Source of the DNA: Sophora flavescens
Taxonomy: Eukaryota > Streptophyta > Magnoliopsida > Fabales > Fabaceae
Direction: 5' to 3'
DNA: 64,000 nt
NCBI GenBank assembly: GCA_030762895.1
Contig: JAUPTC010000136.1
Coordinates: 26,699-90,698, forward strand
The translations under genes and the position numbers were made by a program. A model generated the notes under the pieces. It was not told the DNA's origin. It was given only the letters and a program-made list of their open reading frames with translations, and made no database searches. The stretch's first letter is position 1. Each line of letters starts with the position of its first letter. Shown here one piece after another: positions 22,201-36,560 of this stretch.

Positions 22201-25200
22201 GCTATGCTCTGCGCAAGGCAACAAGATCAGGTTGAGTGAAAAATCCGAAAATTAACAATGTTTGGCAATTAAGCCCAATTATGAAAAAGCAAAAACAATG
22301 ATTGTAAAAGTTGTTTAATTTCCATCTCTCTCTGGCTTGTGCGATCAGTAAACTCGCTATTTTTGCTTATTAATCCTGACCTAACCCTAGACCAAATTAA
22401 GGGCATCTGAATAAGCTTTTCAACAAGGTATTATATGCTTTAATTGGGCTTAAGATGAGTAAGTTAGGCCAATTTAACTGAAGGAACATCATGGATTGCG
22501 CACTGATCTGCGCCAGAGAACTCGGAACCCAATTTAGCCTTGATTTTGGCCTAATTTGGCAATTCTTATGAAACATGAAATTATAGGTCTCTTCCTTATC
22601 TTTCTAGGGACAACAAGATCACCAAAATCCGATATCTGTAGCTCTAGCTATTCTCTGCGCAAGGAAAGAAGATCAGAATGAGTGAAAAATCCTAAAATTA
22701 ACAATGTTTAGCAATTAAGCCCAATAATGTAAAAGCAAAAACAATGATTCTAAAAGTTATCTAATTTCCCTCTCTGTGGCTTGTGCGGCTATAAACTGCT
22801 ATTTATGCTCAATAATCCTCACCTAACCCTAGACCAAATTAAGGATCTCTGAATAAGCTTTCCAACAAGGTATCATATACCTTAATTGGGCTTAGGATGA
22901 TTAAGCTAGGCCGATTTAAGTGAAGGAACATCATGGAGTGCACACTGATCCGCGCCGCAGAACTCGGGACCCAATTTAGCATTGATTTTAGCCTAATTTG
23001 ACAATTCATGTGCGACCTAAAATTGTAGGTCTCTTCCTTATCTTTCTAGGGACAGCAAGATCACCAAAATCTGATATATGTACCTCTAGTTATGCTCTGC
23101 GCAAGGCAACAAGGTCAGGTTGAGTGAAAAATCCAAAAGTTAACAATGTTTTGCAATAAAGCCCAATTAAGCCCAATAATGTAAAAAGCAAAAACAATGA
23201 TTGTAAAAGTTGTCTAATTTTCATCTCTCTGTGACTTGTGCGGCTGTAAACTGCTATTTATGTTTATTAATCCTGACCTAACCCTAGACCAAATTAAGGG
23301 CCTCCGAATAACCTTTTCAACAAGGCATCATATGCCTTAATTGGGCTTAAGATGAGTAAGTTAGGCCACTTTAAGTGAAGGAACAACATGGATTACGCAC
23401 TCGATCCGCGCCGAGAGAACTTGGGACCCAATTTAGCCTTGATTTTGGCCTAATTTGGCAATTCTTGTGAAACCTGAAATTGTAGGGTCTCTTCCTTATC
23501 TTTCTAGGGACAGCAAGATCACCAAAATCCGATATCCGTAGCTCTAGCTATTTTCCCGCACAAGGCAACAAGATCGAGATGAGTGAAAAATCATAAAATT
23601 AAGAATGTTTACAACTAAGCCCAATTAAACCCAATAATATAAAAGCAAAAACAATGATTGTCAAAGTTGTCTAATTTCCGTCTCTCTCCGGATTTTGAGG
23701 TAGTAAACTGCAATTTATGCTTTTAATACCGACCTAACCCTAGACCAAATTAAGGGCATCCGAATAAGCTTTCCAACAAGGTATCATAAACCTTAATTGG
23801 GCTTAAGATGAGTAAGTTAGGCCCATTTAAGTGAAGGAACATCATGAATCGCGACCGATCCGCGCGCAGAACTTCGGGACCCAATTTAGCCTCGATTTTG
23901 GCCTAATTTGACAATTCTTGTGACACCTGAAATTGTACGTCTCTTCCTTATCTTTCTAGGGACAGCAAGATCACCAAAATCCGATATCTGTAGCTCTAGT
24001 GATGCTCTGCGTAAGGCAACAAGGTCACGATGAGTGAAAAATCCGAAAATTAACAATGTTTAGCAATTAAGCCCAATAATGTAAAATCAAAAACAATGAT
24101 TGTAAAAGTTGTCTAATTTCCGTCTCTCTCTGGCTTGTGCGGCTGTAAACTACTATATATGCTTATTAATCATGACCTAACCCCAGACCAAATTAAGGAC
24201 CTCTGAATAAGCTTTCCAATAAGGTATCATCTGCCTTAATTGCGCTTAAGATGAGTAAGCTAGGCCTATTTAAGTGAAGGAACATCATGGACTGCGCACT
24301 GACCAGCGCCAGAGAACTCGGGACCCAGTTTAGCCTTGATTTTGGCATATTTTGACAATTCTTCTGAAACTTGAAATTGTAGGTCTCTTCCTTATCATTC
24401 TAGGGACTGCAAGATCACCAAAATCCGATATCTCACGTAGCTCTAGTTATGCTCGCCAAGCCAACAAGGTCAGAATGAGTGAAAAATCCGAAAATTAACA
24501 ATGTCTAGCAATTAAGCGTAATTAAGCCTAATAATGTAAAAGCAAAAACAATGATTGTAAAAGACTCTAATTTCCTTCTCTCTCTGGTTTGTACGGCTGT
24601 AAACTGTTATTTATGCTTATTAATCTTGACCTAACACAAGACCAATTTAAGGGTCTCTAAATAAGCTTTCCAACAAGGTATCATATGCCTTAATTGGGCT
24701 TAAGATAGATAAGTTAGGCCGATTTAAGTGAAGGAACATCATGCATTGCACACAAATCCGCGCCAAAGAACTTCCGGGCCCATTTTAGGCATGATTTTGG
24801 CCTAATTTGACAATTTTTGTGAAACCACAAAATTATAGAGTCTCTTCCTTATCTTTCTTGGGACATGATCACCAAAATCCGATATCCGTAGCTCTAGCTA
24901 TGCTCAGCAAGGCAACAAGATCAAAGTTGAGTGAAAAATCCGAAAATTAACAATGTTTGGCAATTAAGCCCATTATGAAAAAGCAAAAACAATGATTGTA
25001 AAAGTTGTTTAATTTCCATCTCTCTGGCTTGTGCGGCTGTAAACTGCTATTTTTGCTTATTAATCCTGACCTAACCCTAGACCAAACTAAGGGCATTCAA
25101 TAAGTTTTCCAACAAGGTATCGTATGCCTTAATTGCACTTAAGATGAGAAAGTTAGGACAATTTAAGTGAATTAACATAATGGATTACGTACCCATCCGC

Positions 25201-25813
25201 GCCGGGAAGAGAACTTCGAACCCAATTTAACCTTGATTTTGGACTAATTTTTCAATTCTTGTCAAACCAGAAATTTGTAGGTCTTTTCCTTATCTTTCTA
25301 GGGACAACAAGATCACCAAAATCCGATATCTCGTAGCTCTAGCTATTCTCTCGCGCCAAGGCAACAAGATCGGGATGAGTGAAAAATCCTAACAATTAAC
25401 AATTTTAGCAATTAAGCCCCACAATGTAAAGGCAAAACTATGATTAAAAGTTATCTAATTTCCCTCTCTCCTACGTGGCTTGTGCGGTCAGAATCAGCTA
25501 TTTATGATCAACAATCCTCACCCAACCCTAGATCAAATTAAGGATCTCGAATAAGCTTTCCAACAAGGTATCATATGCCTAAATTGAGCTTAGATGAGAA
25601 AGCTAGGCCGATTTAAGTGAAGGAACATCAAGGATCGCCGCGATCCGCTCCGAGAACTCGGACCCAATTTAGATTGATTTTAGCCTAATTTGACAATTCA
25701 TTTGAAACCGAAAATGTAGGTCTCTTCCTTATCTTTCTAGGAACTAAGAAGATCACCAAAATCCGATATCTCAGAGCTCTAGTTATGCTCTCGAGCAAGG
25801 TAACAAGGTCAGA
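13281..25813. repeat. Tandem satellite array, middle block (about 28 monomers)
   Basis: Same 444-454-bp monomer and orientation as the left block, resuming in mid-monomer after the CACTA element. Spacing of the anchor GGAACATCATGGA stays near 445-455 bp. From about 23.4 kb onward the copies become ragged. Small insertions, deletions and substitutions cluster at CG- or CTG-containing positions such as CTGCGCACTGATCCGCGCC and GATATCTGTAGC, just before the N gap. No genes are seen. Confidence 0.96.
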
Positions 25814-26313
25814 NNNNNNNNNNNNNNNNNNNNNNNNNNNNNNNNNNNNNNNNNNNNNNNNNNNNNNNNNNNNNNNNNNNNNNNNNNNNNNNNNNNNNNN
25901 NNNNNNNNNNNNNNNNNNNNNNNNNNNNNNNNNNNNNNNNNNNNNNNNNNNNNNNNNNNNNNNNNNNNNNNNNNNNNNNNNNNNNNNNNNNNNNNNNNNN
26001 NNNNNNNNNNNNNNNNNNNNNNNNNNNNNNNNNNNNNNNNNNNNNNNNNNNNNNNNNNNNNNNNNNNNNNNNNNNNNNNNNNNNNNNNNNNNNNNNNNNN
26101 NNNNNNNNNNNNNNNNNNNNNNNNNNNNNNNNNNNNNNNNNNNNNNNNNNNNNNNNNNNNNNNNNNNNNNNNNNNNNNNNNNNNNNNNNNNNNNNNNNNN
26201 NNNNNNNNNNNNNNNNNNNNNNNNNNNNNNNNNNNNNNNNNNNNNNNNNNNNNNNNNNNNNNNNNNNNNNNNNNNNNNNNNNNNNNNNNNNNNNNNNNNN
26301 NNNNNNNNNNNNN
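25814..26313. other. Assembly gap of exactly 500 N
   Basis: An unbroken run of 500 N flanked on both sides by satellite sequence in the same orientation. The round length suggests a placeholder gap whose true size is unknown. In tandem arrays the missing portion can be much larger than the placeholder. Confidence 0.98.
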
Positions 26314-29300
26314 TAAAACCAAAACAATGATTGAAAAGTAGTCTAATTTCTGTCTCCTCAAGCTTGTGGCTGTAAACTATTATTTATGCTTATTAATCCC
26401 GACTTACCCTAGACCAAATTAGGGCCTCTGAATAAGCTTTCCCAACATGGTATCATATGCCTTAATTGAACTTAAGATGAGTAAGTTAGGCCAATTTAAG
26501 TGAAGGAACATCATGGACTGCTTGACCGATCCGCTGGAGAACTTGGGACCCAATTTAGCTTTGATTTTGGCCTAATTTGACAATTCTTGTGAAACTCCAA
26601 ATTGTAGGTCTCTTCCTAATCTTTCTAGGGACAACAAGATCACCAAAATCTGATATCTGTGGCTCTTGTTATGATCTGCGTAAGGCAACGAGGTCGGGAT
26701 GAGTGAAAATCCAAAAATTAACAATGTTTAGCAATTAAGCCCAATAATGTAAAAGCAAAAACAATGATTGTAAACGTTGTCTAATTTTCGTCTCTCTCCC
26801 TTGTGCGGTTATAAACTGCTATTTATGCTTATTAATCTTGACTAACCCTAGATCAAATTAAGGGCCTGCGAATAAGCTTTCCAAGAAGGTATCGTATGCC
26901 TTAATTGTGCTTAAGATTAGTAAGTTAGGCCCATTTAAGTAAAGGAACATCAAGGACTGCCCCATCTCTGCCATGAGAACTGGGACCCAATTTAGCCTCA
27001 ATTTTGGCCTAATTTGACAATTCTTGTGAAACCCTGAAATTGTAGGTGTCTTCCTTATCTTTCTAGGGATGACAGAAGATCACCAAAATCCGATATCTGT
27101 GGCTCTAGTTATGCTCTGCGCTAGGCAACATGGTCAGGATGAGTGAAAAATCCAAAAATTAACAATGTTTAGCAATTAAGCCCAATAATGTAAAAGCAAA
27201 AACAATGATTGTAAAAGTTGTCTAATTTCCATCTCTCTTTGGCTTGTACGGCTGTAAACTGCTATTTATGCTTATTAATCTTGACCTAACCCTAGACCAA
27301 ATTAAGGGCCTCTGAAAAAAATTTCCAATAAGGTATCATATGCCTTAATTGGGCTGAAAATGAGTAAGTTAGGCCCATTTAAGTGAAGGAATATCATGGA
27401 CTGCGCACTAATGCGCTCCTGAGAACTCTGGACCCAATTTAGCCTTGATTTTAGCCTAATTTAACAATTCTTTTGATATCTAAAATTGTAGGACTCTTCC
27501 TTATCATTCTAGGGACAACAAGATCACCAAAATCCGATATCTGTAGCTCTAATTATTCTCCATGCAAGGCAACAAGGTCAGGATGAGTGAAAAATCCGAA
27601 AATTAACAATGTTTGGCAATTAAGCCCAATTAAGCCCCAATAATGTAAAAGCAAAAACAATAATTTTAAAGTTGTCTAATTTCCGCCTCTCTCTTGTTTG
27701 TGCGGTTGTAAACTGCTATTTATGCTTATTAATTTTGTCCTATCTATTCCTAAACCAAATTAAGGGCCTCTGATAACCTTTTCCAATAAGGTATCATATG
27801 CCTTAAGTGGGCTTAAGATGAGTAAGTTAGGCCCATTTAAGTAAAAGGAACATCATGGACCCTCGCACTGATCCGCGCCAAAGAACTCTGGGACGTAATT
27901 TAGCTAATATTTTGGCCTAATTTGACAATTCTTGTGAAACCCGAAATGTAGGTCTCTTCCTTATCCTTCTAGGGACAAGCAGGATCACCAAAATCCGATA
28001 TCTCGTAGCTCTAGTTATGCTCTGCGCTAGGCAACAAGGTCGAGGATGATTGAAAAATCCAAAATTTAACAATATTTAGTAAATAAGCCCAATAATGTAA
28101 AAGCAAAAACAATGATTGTAAAAGTTGTCTATTTTTTCGTCTCTACGGCAGCGCGGCTGTAAGCTGCTATTTATGCTTATTAATCCTGACCTAACCCTAG
28201 ACCAAATTGGGGCCTCGATAAGCTTTCCAATAAGGTATCATATGCCTTAATTGGGCTTAAGATGAGTATGTTAGCCCCATTTAAGTGAAGGAACATCATG
28301 GATCGCAGACGATCATGGAGAACTATGGACCCAATTTAGCCTTGATTTTGGCATAATTTGACAATTCTTGGAAACTGAAATTGTAGGTATCTTCCTTATC
28401 CTTCTAGGGCGCAAGATCACCAAAATCCGATATTTGTAGCTCTAGTTATGCTCTGCGCATAAGGCAACAAGGTCGAATGAGTGAAAATCGAAAATTAACA
28501 ATATTTAGCAAATAAGCACAATAATGTAAAAACAAAAACAATGACTGTAAAAGTTGTCTAATTTCCGTCTCTTTCTGGGTTGTGTTGCTGTAAACTGCTA
28601 TTTATACTTAATAATCCTGATCTAACCATAGACCAAATTAAGGGCCTCTGAATAAGCTTTCCCTACAAGGTATCATATGCCTTAATTGGGCTTAAGATGA
28701 GTAAGTTAGGCCCATTTAAGTGAAGGAACATCATGGATGCATGACCGATCCGCGCTAGAGAACCCGGGACCCTATTTAGCCTTAATCTTGACCTATTTGG
28801 ACAATTCTTGTGACACTTGAAATTGTAGGTCTCTTCCTTATCTTTCTAGGGACAGCAAGATCACCAAAATCTGATATCTGTAGCTCTAGTTATGCTTTGC
28901 GCAAGGCAACAAGGTCAGGATGAGTGAAAATCCAAAAATTAACAATGTTTACCAATTAAGCCCAATAATGTAAAAGCAAAAACAATGATTGTAAAAGTTG
29001 TCTAATTTCCGTCTCTCTCACGGCTTGTACTCATCAGAACCGCTATTTACGCTTATGAATCCTGACCTAACCCTAGACCAAATTTAGGGCATCTGAATAA
29101 GCTTTTCCAACAAGGTATCTTTTCCCTTAATTGGGCTTAAGATTAGTAAGTTAGGCCCATTTAAGTGAAGGAACATCATGGAATGCGCACTGATCCGCGC
29201 CAGAGAACTCCGGGACCCAATTTACCCTTGATTTTGGTCTATTTTGACAATTCTTGTGACATCTTAAATTGTAGGTCTCTTCCTTATCTTTCTAGGGACA

Positions 29301-29359
29301 GCACAATCACCAAATTCCGATATCTGTAGCTCTAGTTATGCTCTACGTAAGGCAACAAG

Positions 29360-31260
29360 GTCCGGATGAGTGAAGAATCCAAATATTAACAATGTTTAGC
29401 AATTAAGCCCAATAATGTAAAATAAAAACAATGATTGTAAAAGTTACCTAATTTTCGTGGTTCTCTCTGCGGCTTGTCTTTTGTAAACTTCTATTTATGC
29501 TAATTAATCATAACCTTAACCCTCGACAAAATCGAGGGCCTATGAATAAGCTTTCCAACAATGGATCATATGCCTTAATTGGGCTTAACATGAATAAGTT
29601 AGGCCCATTTAAGTAAAGGAACAACATGACTGGCACCGATCCGCTCGTCAGAGAACTCGGGAGCCAATTTAGCCTTGATTTTGGCCTAATTTGACAGTTC
29701 TTGTTATACCCGAAATTGTAGGTCTCTTCCTTATCTTTCTAGGGACAGCAAGATCACCAAAATACGATATCGCAGTAGCTCTAGTTATGCTCTGCACAAG
29801 GCAACAAGGTTAGGATGAGTGAAAAATCCGAATATTAACAATGTTTACAAATTAAGACCAATTAAGCCCAAAAATGTAAAGGCAAAAACAACGATTGTAA
29901 AAGTTGTCCAATTAATGTCTCTCTCCTGGCTTGTGTGTTTGTAAACTACTATTTATGCTTACTAATCATGACCTAACCCAAGACCAAATTAAGGGCCTCT
30001 GAATAAGCTTTTCAACAAGGTATCATATGCCATAATTGAGCTTAAGATGAGTAAGTTAGGCCCATTTAAGAGAAGGAACATCATGGACTGCGCACTAATC
30101 CGCGTCAGAGAACTTAGGACCCAATTTAGCCTTGATTTTGGCCTAATTTGACAATTCTTGGGAAACCTGAAATTGTAGGTCTCTTCCTTATCTTTCCAGG
30201 GACAGAAAAATTACCAAAATCCGATATCTGTAGCTCTAGTTATGCTCTGCGCAAGGCAACAAGATCAGGACGAGTGAAAAATCTGAAAATTAACAATGTT
30301 TAGCAATTAAGCCCAATAATGTAAAAGAAAAACAATGATTGTAAAAGTTACCTAATTTTCGTGTCTCTCCGGCTTTTTGCTGCTGTAAACTTCTATTTAT
30401 GCTTATTAATCATAACCTTAACCCTCGACAAAATTGAGGGCCTATGAATAAGCTTTCCAACAAGGTATCATATGCCTTAATTGGGCTTAAGATGAATAAG
30501 TTAGGCCCATTTAAGTAAAGGAACAACATGGACCGTGCACTGATCCGCGTCGGAGAACTCGGGAGCCAATTTAGCCTTGATTTTGGCCTAATTTGACAAT
30601 TCTTGTGAAACCTGAAATTGTAGGTCTCTTCCTTATCTTTCTAGGGGACAACAAGATCACCAAAATACGAAATCAGCAACTCTGAGTTATGCTCTGCACA
30701 AGGCAACAAGGTTAGGACGAGTGAAAAATCCGAATATTAACAATGTTTACAAATTAAGACCAATTAAGCCCAAAAATGTAAAGGCAAAAACAACGATTGT
30801 AAAAGTTGTCTAATTTATGTCTCTCTCTGGCTTGTGTGTTTTTAAACTACTATTTATGCTTACTAATCATGACCTAACCCTAGACCAAATTAAGGGCCTC
30901 TGAATAAGCTTTTCAACAAGGTATCATATGCCATAATTGAGCTTAAGATGAGTAAGTTAGGCCCATTTAAGAGAAGGAACATAATGGACTGCGCACTAAT
31001 CCGCGTCAGAGAACTTAGGACCCAATTTAGCCTTGATTTTGGCCTAATTTGACAATTCTTGGGAAACATGAAATTGTAGGTCTCTTCCTTATCTTTCTAG
31101 GGACAGAAAAATTAACAAAATCCGATATCTGTAGCTCTAGTTATGCTCTGCAAGGCAACAAGATCAGGACGAGTGAAAAATCCGAAAATTAACAATGTTT
31201 AGCAATTAAGACCAATAATGTAAAAGCAAAAACAATGATTGTAAAAGTTACCTAATTCCA
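29360..31260. repeat. Local duplication of a two-monomer unit (period about 901 bp)
   Basis: Variant features recur 901 bp apart. GAGAAGGAACAT(C/A)ATGGAC with a following GAACTTAGGACCC is at 30070 and 30971. A CCCTCGACAAAAT(C/T)GAGGG variant is at about 29520 and 30420. A GGACAGAAAAATTA(C/A)C variant is at about 30200 and 31100. The alternating pattern shows that a dimer, not a single monomer, was copied. The CCCTCGACAAAATTGAGGG variant also occurs at about 37490 and 53185, so this monomer subtype is older than the duplication. Confidence 0.8.
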
Positions 31261-34200
31261 TCTCTGTCTTGTTTGTGTGGCTGTAAACTACTATTTATGC
31301 TTATTATTCATGACCTTAACCCTAGACCAAATTAAGGGCCTATGAAAAAGCTTTCCAAAAAGGTATCATATGCCTTAATTGGGATTAAGATGAGTAAGTT
31401 AGGCCCATTTAAGTAAAGGAACAACATGGACCGCGCACTGATCCGCGCCAAAGAACTCGGGACCCAATTTAGCCTTGATTTTGGCCTAATTTGACAATTC
31501 ATGTGACACCAGAAATTGTAGGTCTCTTCCTTATCTTTCTAGGGACATCAAGATCACCAAAATCCGACATGTCATAGAGCTAGTTATGCTCTGCACAAGG
31601 CAACAAGGTCAGGATGAGTGAAAAATCCAAAAATTAACAATATATACCAATTAAGTCCAATTAAGCCCAATAATGTAAAGGCAAACACAATGATTGTAAA
31701 AGTTGTGTAATTTCTGTCTCTCTCTGGCTTGTGTGTCTGTAAACTACTATTTATGCTTATTAATCATGACCTAATCGTACACCAAATTAAGGGCCTCTGA
31801 ATAAGCTTTCCAACAAGGTATCATATGCCTTAATTGGGCTTAAGATGAGTAAGATAGGGCCATTTAAGTGAAGGGACATCATGGACTGCGCACTGATCCG
31901 TGCCAGAGAACTTGGGACCCAATTTAGCCTTGATTTTAGCCTAATTTGACAATTCTTGTGAACCTGAAATTGTAGGTCTCTTCCTTATCTTTCTAGGGAC
32001 AGCAAAATCACCAATATCCGATATATATAGCTCTAGTTATGCTCTGCGCAAGGCAACAAGGTCAGGATGAGTGAAAAATCCGAAAATTAACAATATTTTG
32101 CAATTAAGCCCAATTACACCCAATAATATAAAAACCAAAACAATGATTGTAAAAGTAGTCAAATTTATGTCTCTCTCTGGCTTGTGCCGCTTTAAACTAT
32201 TATTTATGCTTATTAATCCTGACCTTACCCTTGACCAAATTAGGGGCCTCTGAATAAGCTTTCCAACATGGTATCATATGCCTTAATTGAGCTTAAGATC
32301 AGTAAGTAATGCCCATTTAAGTGAAGGAACATCATGGACTGCGCACTGATCCGCGCCAGAGAACTTGGGACCCAATTTAGCTTTAATTTTGGCCTAATTT
32401 GACAATTCTTGTGAAACATGAAATTGTAGGTCTCTTCCTAATATTTCTAGGGTCAACAATATCCCCAAAATCCGATATCTGTGGCTCTTGTTATGATCTG
32501 CGCAAGGCAACGAGGTCAGGATGAGTGAAAAATCCAAAAATTAACAATGTTTAGCAATTAAGCCCAATAATGTAAAAGCAAAAACAGTGATTGTAAAAGT
32601 TGTCAAATTTTCGTCTCTCTCTGGCTTGTGCGGCTGTAAACTGCTATTTATGCTTATTAATCTTGACCTAATACTAGACCAAATTTAGGGCCTCTGAATA
32701 AGCTTTCCAACAAGGTATCATATGCCTTAATTCTGCTTAAGATTTGTAAGTTAGACCCATTTAAGTGAAGGAACATCATGGACTGCACACTGATCTGCGT
32801 CGAGAACCTCTGCACCAATTTTACCTTGATTTTGGCCAAATTTGACAATTCTTGTGAAACCTGAAATTGTAGGTGCCTTCCTTATCTTTCTAGGGACAGC
32901 AAGATCACCAAAATCCTATATTTGTAGCTCTAGTTATGCTCTATGCAAGGGAACAAGGTCAGGATGAGTGAAATTTGCGAAAATTAACAATGTTTAGCAA
33001 TTAAGCCCAATAATGTAAAAGCAAAAACAATGATTGTAAAAGTTATCTAATTTCTGTCTCTCTCTGGCTTGTGCGGCTGTAAACGGCTATTTATGCTTAT
33101 TAATCTTGACCTAAGCCTAAACCAAATTTAGAGCCTCTGAATAAGCTTTCCAACAAGGTATCATATGCCTTAATTGGGCTTAAGATGAGTAGGCCCATTT
33201 AAGTGAAGGGACATCATGGACTACGCACTGATCCGCGCCAGAGAACTTGGGACCCAATTTAGCCTTGATTTTAGCCTAATTTAACAATTCTTTTGATATC
33301 TAAAATTGTAGGACTCTTCCTTATCATTCTAGGGACAACAAGATTACCAAAATCCGATATCTGTAGCTCTAGTTATGCTCTGCGCAAGGCAACAAGGTCG
33401 GATGAGTGAAAATCCGAAAATTAACAATGTTTGGCAATTAAGCCCAATAATGTAAAAAGTAAAAGCAATAATTTTAAAAGTTGTCTAATTTCCGTCTCTC
33501 TCTTCTTTGTGCGGTTGTAAACTGCTATTTATGCTTATTAATCTTGACCTATCTATTCCTAGACCAAATTAAGGGCCTCTGAATAACCTTTCCAATAAGG
33601 ATTCATATGCCTTAATTGGCCTTAAGATGAGTAAGTTAGGCCCATTTTTGTGAAGGAATATCATGGACTGCGCATTGATCCGCGTCAGAGAACCCTGGAG
33701 CCGATTTAGCCTTGATTTTGGCCGAATTTAACAATTCTATGGAAACCTGAAATTGTAGGACTCTTCCTTATCTTTCTAGGGACAGAAAGATCACCAAATT
33801 CCGATATCTGTAGCTCTAGTTATGCTCTGCGCAAGGTAACAAGGTGAAGACGAGTGAAAAATCGGAAAATTAACAATGTTTAGCAATTAAGCCCAATAAG
33901 GTAAAAACAAAAAAGATGGTCGTAAAAGTTGTCTAATTTTCGTCTCTCTCTGGCTTGTGCGGCTGTAAACTGCTATTTATGCTTATTAATCTTGACCTAA
34001 CCCTAGACCAAATTAAGGGCCTCTGAATAAGCTTTCCAAGAAGGTATCATATGCCTTAATTGTTCTTAAGATTAGTAAGTTAGGCCCATTTAATAAAAGG
34101 AACATCATGGATCGCGCACCGATCCGCGCTGAGAGAACTCGGGACCCAATTGAGCCAGGATTTTGGTCTAATTTGACAATTGTTGTGAAACCTGAAATTG

Positions 34201-35000
34201 TAGGTGTCTTCCTTATCTTTCTAGGGACAAAGAAGATCACCAAAATCCGATATCTGTAGCTCTAGTTATGCTCTGCGCTAGGAAACAAGGTCAGGATGAG
34301 TGAAAAATCCGAAAATTAACAATGTTTAGCAATTAAGCCCAATTACGCCCAATAATATAAAAGCCAAAACAATGATTGTAAAAGTAGTCTAATTTTTGTC
34401 TATCTCTGGCTTGTGCGATTGTAAACTATTATTTATGCTTATTAATCATGACGTTACCCTAGACCAAATTAGGGCCTCTGAATAAGCTTTCTAACAAGGT
34501 ATCATATGCCTTAATTGGGCTTAAGATGAGTAAGTTAGGCCCATTTAAGAGAAGGAATATCATGGACTGTGCACTAATCCGCTCAAGAGAACTCTGGACC
34601 CGATTTAGCCTTGATTTTGGCCTAATTTAACAATTCTTTTGAAACCTGAAATTGTAGGACCCTTCCTTATCTTTCTAGGGACAGCAAGATCACTAAAATC
34701 CGATATCTGTAGCTATTGTTATGCTCTGCGCAAGGCAACAAGGTTAGGACGAGTGAAAAATCCGAAAATTAACAATGTTCAACAATTAAGCCGAATAATG
34801 TAAAAGCAAAAACAATGATTGTAAAAGTTGCCTAATTTCCATCTCTCTCTTGTTTGTGCTGCTGTAAACTGCTATTTATGCTTATTAATCCTGACATAAC
34901 CCTAAACCAAATTAAGGGCCTATGAATAAGCTTTCCAACAAGGTATCATATGCCTTAATTGGGCTTAAGATGAGTAAGTTAGGGCCATTTAAGTAAAGGA

Positions 35001-35945
35001 ACAACATGGACCGCGCATTGATCCGCGCCAAAGAACTCGGGACCCAATTTAGCCTTGATTTTGGCCTAATTTGACAATTCATCTGAAACCTGAAATTGTA
35101 GGTTTCTTCCTTATCTTTCTAGGGACTCTTCCTTATCTTTCTAGGGACATCAGGATCACCAAAATCCGATATCTCTAGGTCCTGTTATGCTCTGCACAAG
35201 GCAACAAGGTCAGGATGAGTGAAAAATCCGAAAATTAACAATGTTTACCAATTAAGTCCAACTAAGCCCAATAATGTAAAGGCAAAAACAATGATTGTAA
35301 AAGTTGTCTAATTTCTGTCTCTCTCTGGCTGTGTGTCTGTAAACTACTATTTATGATAATTAATCATGACCTAATCATTGACCAAATTAAGGGCCTCTGA
35401 ATAAGCTTTCCAACAAGGTATCATATGCCATAATTGAACTTAAGATGAGTAAGTTAGGCCCATTTAAGTAAAGGAACAACATGGACCGCGCATTGATCCG
35501 CGCCAAAGAACTCGGGACCCAATTTAGCCTTGATTTTGGCCTAATTTGACAATTCATCTGAAACCTGAAATTGTAGGTTTCTTCCTTATCTTTCTAGGGA
35601 CTCTTCCTTATCTTTCTAGGGACATCAAGATCACCAAAATCCGATATCTCTAGGTCCTGTTATGCTCTGCAAAAGGCAACAAGGTCAGGATGAGTGAAAA
35701 ATCCGAAAATTAACAATGTTTACCAATTAAGTCCAACTAAGCCCAATAATGTAAAGGCAAAAACAATGATTGTAAAAGTTGTCTAATATCTGTCTCTCTC
35801 TGGCTTGTGTGTCTGTAAACTACTATTTATGATAATTAATCATGACCTAATCATTGACCAAATTAAGGGCCTCTGAATAAGCTTTCCAACAAGGTATCAT
35901 ATGCCATAATTGAACTTAAGATGAGTAAGTTTGGCCCATTTTAGT
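35001..35945. repeat. Recently duplicated variant monomer with internal 22-bp tandem duplication
   Basis: Two adjacent copies share rare variants, beginning ACAACATGGACCGCGCATTG at 35001 and again at 35476 (period 475 bp). Each contains CTTCCTTATCTTTCTAGGGA twice in a row, at about 35105-35150 and 35580-35625, a small duplication not seen elsewhere in the array. The 22-bp duplication arose first and the whole monomer was copied afterwards, as expected from unequal exchange. Confidence 0.85.
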
Positions 35946-36494
35946 GAAGGAACATCATGGATCGCAAGACTGATCCGCGCCAGAGAACTTGAGACCCAAT
36001 TTAGCCTTTATTTTGGCCTAATTTGACAATTATTGTGAAACATGAAATTGTAGGTCTCTTCCATATCTTTCTAGGGACAACAAGATCACCAAAATCCGAT
36101 ATCTGTGTCTCTAGTTATGATCTTCCAAGGCAACGAGGGCAGGATGAGTGAAAAATCCAAAAATTAACAATGTTTACCAATTAAGCTCAATAATGTAAAA
36201 GCAAAAACAATGATTGTAAAAGTTGTCTAATTTCCGTCTCTCTCTGGATTGTACGGCTGTAAACTGCAATTTATACTTATTAATCTTGACCTAACCCTAG
36301 ACCAAATTAAGGGCCTCTGAATAAGCTTTCGAACAAGGTTTTATATGCCTTAATTGTGATTAAGATTAGAAAGTTAGGCCCATTTAAGTGAAGGAACATC
36401 ATGGACTGCACACTGATCTGCGTTAGAGAACTTGGGACCCAATTTATCCTTGATTTTTCCCAAATTTCGCAATTCTTGTGAAACCTGAAATTGT

Positions 36495-36560
36495 AGGTGT
36501 CTTCCCTATCTTTCTAGGTGTCTTTCCTGTCTTCCCTGTCTCCCTCTGGCTTGTGTGTCT
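36495..36560. repeat. Truncated monomer with filler-like junction
   Basis: After ATCTTTCTAGG at about 36509-36519 the normal GACAGCAAGATCACC is missing. A short CT-rich stretch (TGTCTTTCCTGTCTTCCCTG) leads straight to the CTCTGGCTTGTGTGTCTG part of the monomer. About 200 bp are lost. The local repetition of TGTCTTCC-like words at the breakpoint suggests templated filler during end joining. Confidence 0.8.

Noticed and set aside
25783..26361. Long ORFs spanning the gap
   Set aside because: They consist of 500 N translated as unknown residues.
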